In this document: in pieces, positions 17,443-25,262 of the stretch | How positions within the stretch are numbered: position 1 is the stretch's first letter | How the letters are laid out: every line of letters begins with the position of its first letter | IMG/VR virus record: IMGVR_UViG_3300031539_000005 | Coordinates: 58,494-122,493 of that record | Length of the DNA stretch: 64,000 nt | Reading direction: 5' to 3' (one strand) | Origin: a virus | Notes under the pieces: generated by a model | Seen by the model: only the letters and a program-made list of their open reading frames with translations | Told to the model about the DNA's origin: nothing | Database searches by the model: none | Made by a program: the position numbers and the translations under genes

Positions 17443-17846
17443 AAGTTGGCACAAGGGTAAGGAATAAGTTGACAGGAGCTATAGCTCATGTGGTTTCAGA
17501 TTCTTTTGGTGTATGTGGTGATAGCGAAGAGCTCTTAGTATATGATGGAACATCTTATGGTTGCGGCACAGATAAAGATGAAATAGAAGAAATAGAACAA
17601 ATAGTTCCAATTCCTAATCCTGAGGAGTGTGGAGCGGGAAAGGGTGAGAAGTGCTGCATATTTCTAACGGTAAGCGCAAAAGGATTTGAGTGTGAGAGAT
17701 TTTCTGGGCTAAGAGATACATTAATTTTTCGGACTATGAATGCTAAAAGGCATCCTGAAGAACCGTATCCAGACTGTATGGAATTTGGGATATGTAAAGT
17801 TATAGTAAGTCTGGCAGTCAGTTCTTTTGTGGAGAGCAAGTCATGA
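17439..17846 (+). CDS. Hypothetical protein with Cys cluster
   Basis: A 135-aa protein. The first 45 residues (VGTRVRNKLTGAIAHVVSD) look like a small beta-barrel. The rest has PEECGAGKGEKCC, a single Cys, then PYPDCMEFGIC, a possible metal site. Its stop overlaps the start of a 10-codon minigene. Confidence 0.6.
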   Translation: MKVGTRVRNKLTGAIAHVVSDSFGVCGDSEELLVYDGTSYGCGTDKDEIEEIEQIVPIPNPEECGAGKGEKCCIFLTVSAKGFECERFSGLRDTLIFRTMNAKRHPEEPYPDCMEFGICKVIVSLAVSSFVESKS

Positions 17847-17875
17847 GTGAATGCGGAGGAGAGGGCTTATGCTAA
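17843..17875 (+). pseudogene. Ten-codon minigene, remnant start of the 18,025 gene
   Basis: ATG 17843 opens a frame encoding MSECGGEGLC and a stop. Its leader and first codons (GTGGAGAGCAAG, then ATGAGTGAATGCGGA) almost repeat the leader and start of the gene at 18,025, whose protein begins MSECGCEGSC. This looks like a truncated duplicate of that gene's 5' end, or a small translated leader. Confidence 0.5.
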
Positions 17876-17997
17876 ATAACAGACCTTTTTTAAAGATGCG
17901 AACACTTAAAAAGAAACAACACAGGAATCTTCTTTTTTGGTTCGCTGCTATCTTTCTGATATGGGCACCCTTATTTGCCTATCTAGCATCGAAATGA
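17869..17997 (+). CDS. Single-pass membrane peptide
   Basis: A 42-aa frame from ATG 17869, with GGAGGAGAGG upstream. A basic N-terminus (KMRTLKKKQHR) is followed by one hydrophobic helix, LLFWFAAIFLIWAPLFAYL. Inside-positive topology is likely. Function unknown. Confidence 0.6.
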   Translation: MLNNRPFLKMRTLKKKQHRNLLFWFAAIFLIWAPLFAYLASK

Positions 17998-18024
17998 AGG
18001 ATAGTGGTTCGTGGAGAGCAAGCT

Positions 18025-18207
18025 ATGAGCGAATGTGGATGTGAAGGAAGTTGTCCTATTTGTAGGGTTGGTGAAGTTGATGATCATAAGTGTGATCGGT
18101 GTGGAGCTGAATTCTGTACAAAGTGTCATGGCTCAACCAATAGACGTTATAGTTCTAATGTGTTATCGTGTAAGTGTGTAGATAGTATAATTGTAACAAA
18201 TAAATAG
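18025..18207 (+). CDS. Small zinc-finger-like protein
   Basis: A 60-aa protein with CPIC, CDRCGAEFCTKCHG and CKC, a RING- or LIM-like density of metal ligands. ATG 18025 is chosen over the upstream GTG because GGAGAG sits ahead of it. The leader is duplicated upstream at 17,843. Its role is unknown; possibly a protein-binding zinc module. Confidence 0.65.
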   Translation: MSECGCEGSCPICRVGEVDDHKCDRCGAEFCTKCHGSTNRRYSSNVLSCKCVDSIIVTNK

Positions 18208-18217
18208 AGGAGATAAG

Positions 18218-18430
18218 ATGGGTCCTACGAAATGCAGTGTAGTGGTTGTTGCAGGGATTCTAGTTGGAGAACCAATGAGTCGGTATACAAGAGTGTGGGA
18301 TTTCACTCAAGAAGATCTAGATAATCCACCAACCTACATTGATAAAACTGGCGCTGCTCTAAATTATGCTATGAGCTTACAAAATCCATCTAATGTGAAT
18401 TGGGTTAAGTTTGAATGGATTTGGTATTGA
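18218..18430 (+). CDS. Hypothetical small protein
   Basis: A 70-aa protein after GAGGAGATAAG. A hydrophobic start (CSVVVVAGILVG) precedes an aromatic C-terminus ending VKFEWIWY. Could be a signal-like sequence or a buried strand. No family recognised. Confidence 0.55.
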   Translation: MGPTKCSVVVVAGILVGEPMSRYTRVWDFTQEDLDNPPTYIDKTGAALNYAMSLQNPSNVNWVKFEWIWY

Positions 18431-18441
18431 AGGGAGAAAAA

Positions 18442-18849
18442 ATGAATAAGTGGGCGGCACGTATGATCATACTGTCTATAATTTTAGCTTTATCTTGTTG
18501 GACTATCTATTCATATATTAACAGCGATAAATTCATTGTTGTCTTAAAATGGGAACCTATCATTTATGATTCTTCATGCGAACTTTTACCAGAATCATTG
18601 CTTGATGAAGTCGTTTATCATGTTTATGTTAGAACATTAAACGGATTTAAGGTGGAATTAATAGGAGTAACGAAGTCAACACATTTTGAGATTGATCTCG
18701 GCAAATATCAGAGGTGTGATATAGGAGTGTCAGCTACATTGCTCAAACGTAGTTCTCCTATATCGTGGGTAAGTGATCTAAAAAACAGAAGTGAATCTCC
18801 TTGTCCTCATAACGAATATCCTCATAAAGAAAAATGTATATGGTTATAA
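18442..18849 (+). CDS. Membrane-anchored hypothetical protein
   Basis: A 135-aa protein. ATG 18442 follows AAGGGAG; the longer frame lacks a site. Residues about 8-26 are a signal anchor (MIILSIILALSCWTIYSYI), and the remainder appears extracytoplasmic, with a beta-rich pattern and C-terminal cysteines. It overlaps no known domain. May act in the envelope. Confidence 0.6.
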   Translation: MNKWAARMIILSIILALSCWTIYSYINSDKFIVVLKWEPIIYDSSCELLPESLLDEVVYHVYVRTLNGFKVELIGVTKSTHFEIDLGKYQRCDIGVSATLLKRSSPISWVSDLKNRSESPCPHNEYPHKEKCIWL

Positions 18850-18860
18850 GGAGAACCAGA

Positions 18861-19100
18861 ATGAAGAGAACAGGAGTAAAGGCATCAAAAGAGGATTTGG
18901 AAAAATTGATAAATCTATCAAGAAGAGGCTGGATACCAGGAAAGTGTATGATTGTATTTTCAGTTGGTGAAGGAATTAGAAGAGATGCGGCTACTGTTGA
19001 TGCTGTGAAAACATGTCATCAGCTTGCATTGGTTTATGGATTGCCTGAAATTCCTGGTTATTATGGCATTACAGAAGATGGAGAATTTATTACTGCATAA
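18861..19100 (+). CDS. Hypothetical protein
   Basis: A 79-aa protein from ATG 18861 behind AAGGAG. Basic N-terminus and two short helices. No recognisable motif. Confidence 0.6.
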   Translation: MKRTGVKASKEDLEKLINLSRRGWIPGKCMIVFSVGEGIRRDAATVDAVKTCHQLALVYGLPEIPGYYGITEDGEFITA

Positions 19101-19117
19101 GAAGAAAGGAAAAAGAA

Positions 19118-19879
19118 ATGCCTTGGGATTGGTTTTGTCCAAATTGCGGAACTGATATAGATGGCGGTATGGCAGATGGTGAAGAAATGGAGCGTGAAAT
19201 GGAAGCAGCTAAAGGCACAAGAAGAAGATGTCTTAGTTGTGGAGTCCTTGTTGATCACGATACAGATGAAATAATCCCAGACCATTTTTTGGAGGTAAGC
19301 ATGGGATCAGAAACAGATAAATGTCGTAATCGTATAGCTAAGTATTGTGAGGGAATGGGTCTGGATTTAGGGTTCGGCGGAGATGTCGTTGTTCCTTGGG
19401 CTATAACTCTGGATCTTCCAAAGCCCTATACGAAGGTCGGAAATTCCCCTCAGAATTTAAGGGGAGATGCAAGGGACTTGTATTGGTTTAGAGATGGCGT
19501 GTTTGATTTTGTTTTTTCTTCACATCTTTTTGAAGATTTCTCACCGGAAGAAATGCCTTTTGTTCTTATAGAATGGCTTAGAGTGATAAAGCCAGGAGGA
19601 TTTCTTATTTTATTCCTTCCTGATGAACAGCGCTACAGAGCTTCTTGTGAATCAAAACAGCGACCACGAAATGAGAGTCATAAAGTTGAAAACTTCAGCT
19701 TGCATTGGTTTCTTGAAAATATATTTCCAAAAACTATTAGACTATATACTCTCGAAGTTGTAGAATCGTATAATGTTTACAATGATTATTGTTTTGGGAT
19801 TGTTATAAAAGTAGGAGGAACTAATAAAGATGAAGCTACAAAGCACACTTCTCTCGGAGACAATTCTTGCTGCCATTGA
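19118..19879 (+). CDS. Zinc ribbon fused to SAM-dependent methyltransferase
   Basis: A 253-aa protein. Residues 1-50 contain CPNCG and CLSCG, a zinc ribbon. From about residue 75 there is a class I methyltransferase pattern: GLDLGFGGD, LRGDARDLYW, FDFVFSSHLFEDF and EWLRVIKPGGFLILFLPD. The target is not readable; a zinc ribbon fused to a methyltransferase suggests a nucleic acid or protein substrate. The 3' end overlaps recA by 50 nt in another frame. Confidence 0.75.
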   Translation: MPWDWFCPNCGTDIDGGMADGEEMEREMEAAKGTRRRCLSCGVLVDHDTDEIIPDHFLEVSMGSETDKCRNRIAKYCEGMGLDLGFGGDVVVPWAITLDLPKPYTKVGNSPQNLRGDARDLYWFRDGVFDFVFSSHLFEDFSPEEMPFVLIEWLRVIKPGGFLILFLPDEQRYRASCESKQRPRNESHKVENFSLHWFLENIFPKTIRLYTLEVVESYNVYNDYCFGIVIKVGGTNKDEATKHTSLGDNSCCH

Positions 19880-20891
19880 AAAGAGGAAAGAACCAGTGGG
19901 AATAATGAGTCTCGCTGATCCTTCTACTCCTCTTGTTGTGGAAGATGTTTTGTCTACTGGATTGCCAAATCTAGACAGAATTCTTGCTAGGTCTAAGGAT
20001 GGCAGATGGGGTCTTCCCGTAGGAAGGATAGTAAGTATTAAGTCTAAACCTAATGTCGGTAAATCTTCTTTTCTTTTAAAGGTTGCCCTTGAAGCTTATA
20101 AGAGAGGGGGAGCAGTTCATATTGTTGAATCAGAACATGCTTTAGATCTTGACTATGCAAGGAAAATTTGTGCTCCAGTTAAATCCTTTTTAATTAGCCA
20201 GCCCGATACTCTAGAGGATGCTTTTAGAGCCATTGAGATAGCTGTAGACATGTGTTTGCTGGCTCGGCAGAAAACTGGTATTGCTGCACCCTATTTGATA
20301 ATAATGGATTCTTTTAGTGGGTTCACAACACAGGCTGAATCAGACGGAGATTTCACCACTAAAGGAAAATCGCTAGGAGAACATGCGAGACTTGCAGCAT
20401 TAGCTTGTCGTAAATTGACTGGTCCTATCGCTAAGTCCAAAGCTATTTTTTTGATTAGTCATCAGACGAAATCTAAATTGGGTGTATTCTGGGGGAATCC
20501 TGAAACGAACATAGGAGGAGATGCTTTTAATTTTCATGACTCTATTTGTCTCAGTTTATATAGAACGAATGCTATTAAAGATTCTAAGAAAAGAATTGCT
20601 GGACATTTTGGACTGATAAAGACAACAAAGAATAAACTTTTTCCACCTCATCGGTCGGTTAAGTTTAAAATTATTAATGGGAGGGGGTTTAGCCGGAATT
20701 TTGCAGTCCTTGACTTTTTGCTTGAAAGAAAATATATTGTGAGAAGAGGAGGATGGTTTAAAATGAAAGCTGATCCCACATTGAAATTCCAGGGCATAAA
20801 TGAATTTTCTCAGTTCTTAAAAGATAACAAAGAAGCTAAGACAATAATTTTAGGATATTTGGCGAAACCTGTTGCGCTCGAGGAACTTTAA
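19830..20891 (+). CDS. recA: RecA-like recombinase
   Basis: A 353-aa protein from ATG 19830, with GTAGGAGGAAC upstream inside the previous gene. SKPNVGKSSF near residue 75 is the Walker A, and ESEHALDLDYAR matches RecA's DAEHALD strand. LIIMDSFSGF is the Walker B, and FLISHQTKSK matches the RecA loop. It should form the strand-exchange filament for recombination-dependent replication, with sbcD, sbcC and ruvC downstream. About 353 aa is the usual RecA length. Confidence 0.9.
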   Translation: MKLQSTLLSETILAAIEKRKEPVGIMSLADPSTPLVVEDVLSTGLPNLDRILARSKDGRWGLPVGRIVSIKSKPNVGKSSFLLKVALEAYKRGGAVHIVESEHALDLDYARKICAPVKSFLISQPDTLEDAFRAIEIAVDMCLLARQKTGIAAPYLIIMDSFSGFTTQAESDGDFTTKGKSLGEHARLAALACRKLTGPIAKSKAIFLISHQTKSKLGVFWGNPETNIGGDAFNFHDSICLSLYRTNAIKDSKKRIAGHFGLIKTTKNKLFPPHRSVKFKIINGRGFSRNFAVLDFLLERKYIVRRGGWFKMKADPTLKFQGINEFSQFLKDNKEAKTIILGYLAKPVALEEL

Positions 20892-20894
20892 AGG

Positions 20895-21167
20895 ATGGCT
20901 GCTGAAGAAGGAATTCCAGAATTATATGGGCAATTAAAAGAATTGTTTGAAGGAGTTTTGACGATCACATTAATGGCAATTATTTTAAATCCTAAAGCTA
21001 TAGAAGAAGAAGGAAAAGCGAGAGATTGGGGTGAAGTTGGGGATCTATCTAGAGAAAAAGCTGTTGAAATAACATTAGGATTCTATTCAGATTTTTTTGA
21101 AGCTCTTAAGAAAATAGCTAATGAGATTAAGAAGGATATCGATGGAGAAGAAAAAGTGTTTCATTAG
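20895..21167 (+). CDS. Hypothetical helical protein
   Basis: A 90-aa acidic, helical protein immediately after recA. It overlaps the sbcD gene by 26 nt. Position suggests a recombination accessory role, but no motif proves it. Confidence 0.65.
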   Translation: MAAEEGIPELYGQLKELFEGVLTITLMAIILNPKAIEEEGKARDWGEVGDLSREKAVEITLGFYSDFFEALKKIANEIKKDIDGEEKVFH

Positions 21168-22257
21168 AATTGCTGCCATAGGAGACCCTCATTTAACAAA
21201 TTCCCTCCCTTATACTTCCGTTGGATCAGATTATCGTAAATATCAACTTATGGAATTTTTAGGGTCTTCATTCCAAAAAATAGTCAAAAAATCAGTGGAT
21301 TTAATCGTTGTTCCTGGAGATTTATGCCATACTACTCTTCTAGATAGTGATACATTATTCTTGCTTATTCATTTTCTAGAACTCTGTCGAGTCAATAGAA
21401 TCCCGACCGTAATCGTTTCTGGGAATCATGATATAGACCATAAAACTTCAATCCTAGATTTTTTAACTATCTATAGGAAGCAATGTAGAAATATTTATTT
21501 CAAGCAAGGAGATTTGGGAATATATCTTTTCAAGGAAACGGATACTCCAATTAGAGTGGTGGCGATAAGTCATTGTTCTGATGAAAAGTTTCTTCTTTTA
21601 ATGCGTAACAATGGGGCTCCTGTTGATCGTATTTACTATAACATTTTAGTCGGCCATGCAGGAATTAAGGGAACATTGCATGGATCAACTAAAAGTATCA
21701 GGGGGATCAAGCCAGAAAATCTTGAAGGTATAGCGGATGGTTATGATTTAATGATTTTTGGTCATCATCATTATTTCCAACGTATTATTCCTAATGCTTT
21801 TTATTCTGGATCAATTCAGCAGACAAGAATGGATGAACGAAATACTCATCCGGGGATTGCTTTTTTTGATCTTCCTGCTTTAAAAGTTTCTAGATTATCC
21901 AACAAATATAGTCCACGATTTGTAGTTATAGATGATTATTCTGTAGACCGTGAAATAATAAGGAATAATATAGTCAAACTCGTATTGGATCTAGATAAAA
22001 AAACAGAAGAAGAAAATATTGATTTTATTAAAAGAGTTTCTGAATGCGAACCTTATTACTTAATCATGCCACGTACAAAAAAGATCCATAAGTTGTCTTC
22101 TGCTGGTAAAGAAAGAACAATGCTTGCGAAATCCAGTAAGGAGAAGGTTTTATATACTGTAGTAAAAGGGTTAGCCGAACAGTCAGCTAGAATACCAAAG
22201 TTTGAAGAACATGTAATGTCTTTATATAAAAGAATGAAGGAAGGAGAAATTAGATGA
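21142..22257 (+). CDS. sbcD: SbcD/Mre11-like nuclease
   Basis: A 371-aa protein. ATG 21142 has AAGGAT ahead; an upstream in-frame ATG is also possible. Metallophosphoesterase motifs run in order: AIGDPHL, VVPGDLCH, VSGNHDID, LVGHAG and FGHHHYF. This is the Mre11/SbcD nuclease, comparable to T4 gp47. With the SbcC-like protein encoded 3 kb on, it should process DNA ends for recombination. Confidence 0.9.
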   Translation: MEKKKCFIRIAAIGDPHLTNSLPYTSVGSDYRKYQLMEFLGSSFQKIVKKSVDLIVVPGDLCHTTLLDSDTLFLLIHFLELCRVNRIPTVIVSGNHDIDHKTSILDFLTIYRKQCRNIYFKQGDLGIYLFKETDTPIRVVAISHCSDEKFLLLMRNNGAPVDRIYYNILVGHAGIKGTLHGSTKSIRGIKPENLEGIADGYDLMIFGHHHYFQRIIPNAFYSGSIQQTRMDERNTHPGIAFFDLPALKVSRLSNKYSPRFVVIDDYSVDREIIRNNIVKLVLDLDKKTEEENIDFIKRVSECEPYYLIMPRTKKIHKLSSAGKERTMLAKSSKEKVLYTVVKGLAEQSARIPKFEEHVMSLYKRMKEGEIR

Positions 22258-22433
22258 GCATAGCTGAAAACAGACAATGCCCTTTGTGTGAACAAATTGT
22301 TCCGATTACAATAAAAGGTGTTCCCGTTATGAATGCTCCTGATAAGAAAGTTGTTTTTCATCCAGGTTGTATTGATAAGATTATAGAAGCTAAGAGAAGA
22401 TATGACGAAGAAATTGCCAAGTCCTCGGGGTAA
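22254..22433 (+). CDS. Small CxxC protein
   Basis: A 59-aa frame starting at ATG 22254, overlapping the sbcD stop (ATGA) behind AAGGAG. It contains CPLC and, later, HPGC, which can form one zinc site. The C-terminus is a charged helix. Function unknown. Confidence 0.65.
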   Translation: MSIAENRQCPLCEQIVPITIKGVPVMNAPDKKVVFHPGCIDKIIEAKRRYDEEIAKSSG

Positions 22434-22779
22434 AAAGGCCAAGCAAGGAAAGCTTTATGTGGTGCGGAATGAAGAAGGAATGGTTGTAAACATTCTGGAT
22501 TCTTCGGGAAGAAGAATTGATGGAATAAAAACTTTTAAATATTCTGCTACTGCTGACTGTTTCGATTATGCTGTTATAGAAGTAGAAAGTAGTTCTTTAG
22601 TTTTTCTTGATGAAGATAAAACAAAATGTCTTTTTGAAAATGAACTTGTTTTCGAGAGGGCTAAGTCTCCTGTTTATTCGCCAGAGATTCCAATTAGTGG
22701 TACTATTACAGTTGAGGGAAAAGCTATTAGTTTTGTGAGTGAAAAGAGAAAATTTGTTCCTGTTAAGAAGAAAAAATAA
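22402..22779 (+). CDS. Hypothetical protein
   Basis: A 125-aa protein with a basic N-terminus (TKKLPSPRGKKAKQGK) and a predicted all-beta core with a basic end (VPVKKKK). Starts inside the previous gene. No family recognised. Confidence 0.6.
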   Translation: MTKKLPSPRGKKAKQGKLYVVRNEEGMVVNILDSSGRRIDGIKTFKYSATADCFDYAVIEVESSSLVFLDEDKTKCLFENELVFERAKSPVYSPEIPISGTITVEGKAISFVSEKRKFVPVKKKK

Positions 22780-22856
22780 TTAATGACTAAAATGATTATA
22801 GAAAGGAGGTAAGTTAATTTATTGTTTCTTTTTCTAACGAGAGAAAGGAGTGAAAA

Positions 22857-23669
22857 ATGGGAGATTTGTTGAAGCTAGAAGGCATTAACATAACTCTCAA
22901 GGACGGGAAAAGGCTAACGGCTAAGGAATATTTACACCTGCATGAAGGAATTCCATCAGAAAATTTAATGATAGAAGCAGTAAAGGAAAGTAAAAAGTAT
23001 GGAAAATCTATTATTAAGCACCGGAGACCATCTCGTCCAGCGACAGAACTTAGAGGAGTATTACAGACTAAGGTTTTTTCCATAAGAGAAATCAGAGAGG
23101 AGGAATCAAAAATGGCAAATCATGGCACCGCTGCAAAGCAATCATTCAGAAGGGATCTTCTACTTTTCTTTATGAAGCATCCTAGGGAATGGTTTTCTTT
23201 AGAAGACTTAGCTCACGCGATAGGAATGAAAAATCCCCGCAGTTTGTCTTCATATCTGACAAAGTTCATGAGATTTTTTGGAGATCAAAAGGGACTGTTA
23301 GATAAAAAGAATCTTGTTGGAACCAGAAATTATGTTTTTTCTTGGAAAGCTGAGTCGGAAAATCCAAAACAAGAAACTGACATTCTATATTTAAAATTTC
23401 TTGAGGACCAAAACAGACAAAGAAAATCTATTAAGCGTTCGGGGGGAAAATTGTCTTCAGAACTTGAAGGAGCGGTAAAGGCTTCAACTAGGGAAAGACT
23501 TCCTAGTGCTATTCTTGAAAGTCCTGAGTTCACGGTTCTGCTTAAGCAAACAATTGGTCAAATAATTCAAGAGATTCGTCCGTCTGTAACTAATTCGGGC
23601 ATAGATATCAATATAAAGGTTGGAGGATATGTAGATATTCTTTTCGGATTTGCCAAAGATGTCAGGTAG
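22857..23669 (+). CDS. Winged-helix-like protein
   Basis: A 270-aa protein after AAAGGAG. Residues about 92-160 (RDLLLFFMKHPREWFSLEDLAHAIG, SSYLTKFMRFFG, then a YVFSW wing) fit a winged helix-turn-helix. The C-terminal 60 residues are helix then beta. Probably a DNA-binding regulator or replication accessory factor. Confidence 0.6.
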   Translation: MGDLLKLEGINITLKDGKRLTAKEYLHLHEGIPSENLMIEAVKESKKYGKSIIKHRRPSRPATELRGVLQTKVFSIREIREEESKMANHGTAAKQSFRRDLLLFFMKHPREWFSLEDLAHAIGMKNPRSLSSYLTKFMRFFGDQKGLLDKKNLVGTRNYVFSWKAESENPKQETDILYLKFLEDQNRQRKSIKRSGGKLSSELEGAVKASTRERLPSAILESPEFTVLLKQTIGQIIQEIRPSVTNSGIDINIKVGGYVDILFGFAKDVR

Positions 23670-23823
23670 ATTGATAAGAATAGTAGCTCCGCATTTTGTA
23701 GCTGGTTTGGTAACAGATGGATCTCAGTGTGCTCCTATTATTTCCTATATGAGAAGATGGTCTCTTGGAGATATAATAAGATATTGTAAAAAGAAAAGAT
23801 GGGAGTACCAATTTCTTAAATGA
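23659..23823 (+). CDS. Small conserved-looking phage protein
   Basis: A 54-aa basic protein from ATG 23659, overlapping the preceding stop. IVAPHFVAGLV, CAPIISYMRRW and YCKKKRWEYQF match a small protein pattern I have seen in many phages, of unknown role. No Shine-Dalgarno, so probably coupled. Confidence 0.6.
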   Translation: MSGRLIRIVAPHFVAGLVTDGSQCAPIISYMRRWSLGDIIRYCKKKRWEYQFLK

Positions 23824-23836
23824 TCTGGAGAATTCT

Positions 23837-24427
23837 ATGCGTGTTAAGAAATCTACTGTTCCCGAGGGGAAGTGTGGTGATTGGGAGGTGAAGAGATTTA
23901 CAATTGATAATAGGGGAGCATTTATTCATAATTTGAGAGAATTAATGCATAATACTCACAGGTATGTTTCTCCAGAAGTCTATACGATGTTGACACATAG
24001 GGGAGGTTTGATTTGTAGTGATACACCTGCTGAAAGAAGAGACATGCTTCCTTTTATGAAGAATGCAATGGGAACAGTTTTAATTAGTGGACTTGGATTG
24101 GGCGTTGTAGTTGTAGCGTTATGTGAACTTGATGGAGTAGATAAAGTAATTGTCAACGAAATTTCTAAAGAAGTAATAGACCTTGTTTACCCTCATATTC
24201 AGCATGAAAAACTTGTCATAAACCATGCCGATGTTTGGAAGTGGCATCCTGGAAAAGAAAGATTTAATACGATGTGGCATGATATTTGGCCTGTAATTAG
24301 TGAAGATTTGGTTGAAGATTCTAAGAAACTTCATAGGCGTTATGCTCATTGGTTAAAGAAAGGAGGTTGGCAAAAAAGTTGGGGAAGAGATCTTTTACGC
24401 TGCTACTATAAAGAGGAGATTCTGTAA
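23837..24427 (+). CDS. Class I SAM methyltransferase-like protein
   Basis: A 196-aa protein. GTVLISGLGLGVVVVAL is motif I of the Rossmann methyltransferase fold, VDKVIVNEISKEVIDL is the next strand with an acidic end, and ADVWKW and FNTMWHDIW follow. It resembles the spermidine-synthase-like branch. The usual catalytic NPPY is absent, so a DNA amino-methyltransferase is unlikely. Overlaps the next start (TAATG). Confidence 0.65.
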   Translation: MRVKKSTVPEGKCGDWEVKRFTIDNRGAFIHNLRELMHNTHRYVSPEVYTMLTHRGGLICSDTPAERRDMLPFMKNAMGTVLISGLGLGVVVVALCELDGVDKVIVNEISKEVIDLVYPHIQHEKLVINHADVWKWHPGKERFNTMWHDIWPVISEDLVEDSKKLHRRYAHWLKKGGWQKSWGRDLLRCYYKEEIL

Positions 24428-24960
24428 TGAAAGTATTTATGGGCAGATTAGAAAGAAAAGTTGAAAGAAGGAACAGAGGCGAAATAGACTACATACTGGA
24501 TGAAATTATTAAAATTAGAAAAAAGATGTTTAATCTTTGTCATGATCCTAGCTGTAAGGCAAAATATAGTTCTGATCTCTGCTGTCCAAGAAATTGTGAT
24601 AACCAAGCGTGTGAAGACAGATTAGATCTAGAAACCGCAATACTTTGGCAAATTTTTGAACTGACTAGTTTTTTTTCAGATATGGTGGAAAAAAGCAAAG
24701 AACAAAAAGGCAGAATTACTGTTGGAATTGAACGCAAACAGTTTTTGAATGAACTTGGAATCTTTCGGAATATTATACATTTTGCTTTTGTAGTTATAGG
24801 ACTTCATGATGAAAAATATGAAAAAGTTTGTTTTTTAATTGATAACTTACTGACTGAGATTCGTCATCTTTTTAAAGAACTTCATCCCGGTAGATCTAAA
24901 AATATATATTATGTCAAAGGGAAAAGTGAGAGAAAAAAGAAAATAAATGCAAGTTATTGA
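24427..24960 (+). CDS. Hypothetical helical protein with Cys cluster
   Basis: A 177-aa protein, mostly helical. CHDPSCKAKYSSDLCCPRNCDNQAC at residues about 38-62 (spaced cysteines) suggests a metal site. The end overlaps the DUF4326 gene. Function unknown. Confidence 0.6.
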   Translation: MKVFMGRLERKVERRNRGEIDYILDEIIKIRKKMFNLCHDPSCKAKYSSDLCCPRNCDNQACEDRLDLETAILWQIFELTSFFSDMVEKSKEQKGRITVGIERKQFLNELGIFRNIIHFAFVVIGLHDEKYEKVCFLIDNLLTEIRHLFKELHPGRSKNIYYVKGKSERKKKINASY

Positions 24961-25183
24961 AATCAAAAACAGACGAGTTTATCGAGGTCCTGGATTTTAT
25001 GTCGGCAGACCTAGTCCTCTAGGCAATCCTTTCTCTGTGAAAGTGTATGGCAGGGAAAATGCTATTAAAAAGTATAAAGTATGGTTCTATAAAAATAAAG
25101 ATAGTTTAAAGATCTCTCAAGTATTGGACCATTTAATTGAAGAAGTCAAGGCTAAGGGAAAATTAATTCTTATCTGCTGGTGA
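24947..25183 (+). CDS. DUF4326-like protein, interrupted by in-frame TGA
   Basis: The 78-aa frame has the DUF4326 layout (RVYRGPGFYVGRPSPLGNPF, then LILICW). The family continues with Cys-Ala-Pro and a later Cys-His. Here the next codon is TGA (25181-25183), and the same frame then encodes APQSCHVEIL and reads on to a stop at 25,256-25,258. So the stop replaces exactly the conserved Cys. Either the gene was broken by one base change, or TGA is read as selenocysteine. AATCT and AGATT (25194-25198 and 25209-25213) can form a small hairpin after the TGA. Confidence 0.75.
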   Translation: MQVIEIKNRRVYRGPGFYVGRPSPLGNPFSVKVYGRENAIKKYKVWFYKNKDSLKISQVLDHLIEEVKAKGKLILICW

Positions 25184-25262
25184 GCTCCTCAATCTTGCCA
25201 CGTAGAGATTCTGCGTGATTATATCTTTAAAGAATTAAGTAGAAAAAAAGAGAAGTGAATAT

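Noticed and set aside
24947-25258. General reassignment of TGA as a sense codon in this genome
   Set aside because: Many genes here end at TGA with ATGA overlaps to the next start, which only works if TGA is a stop.
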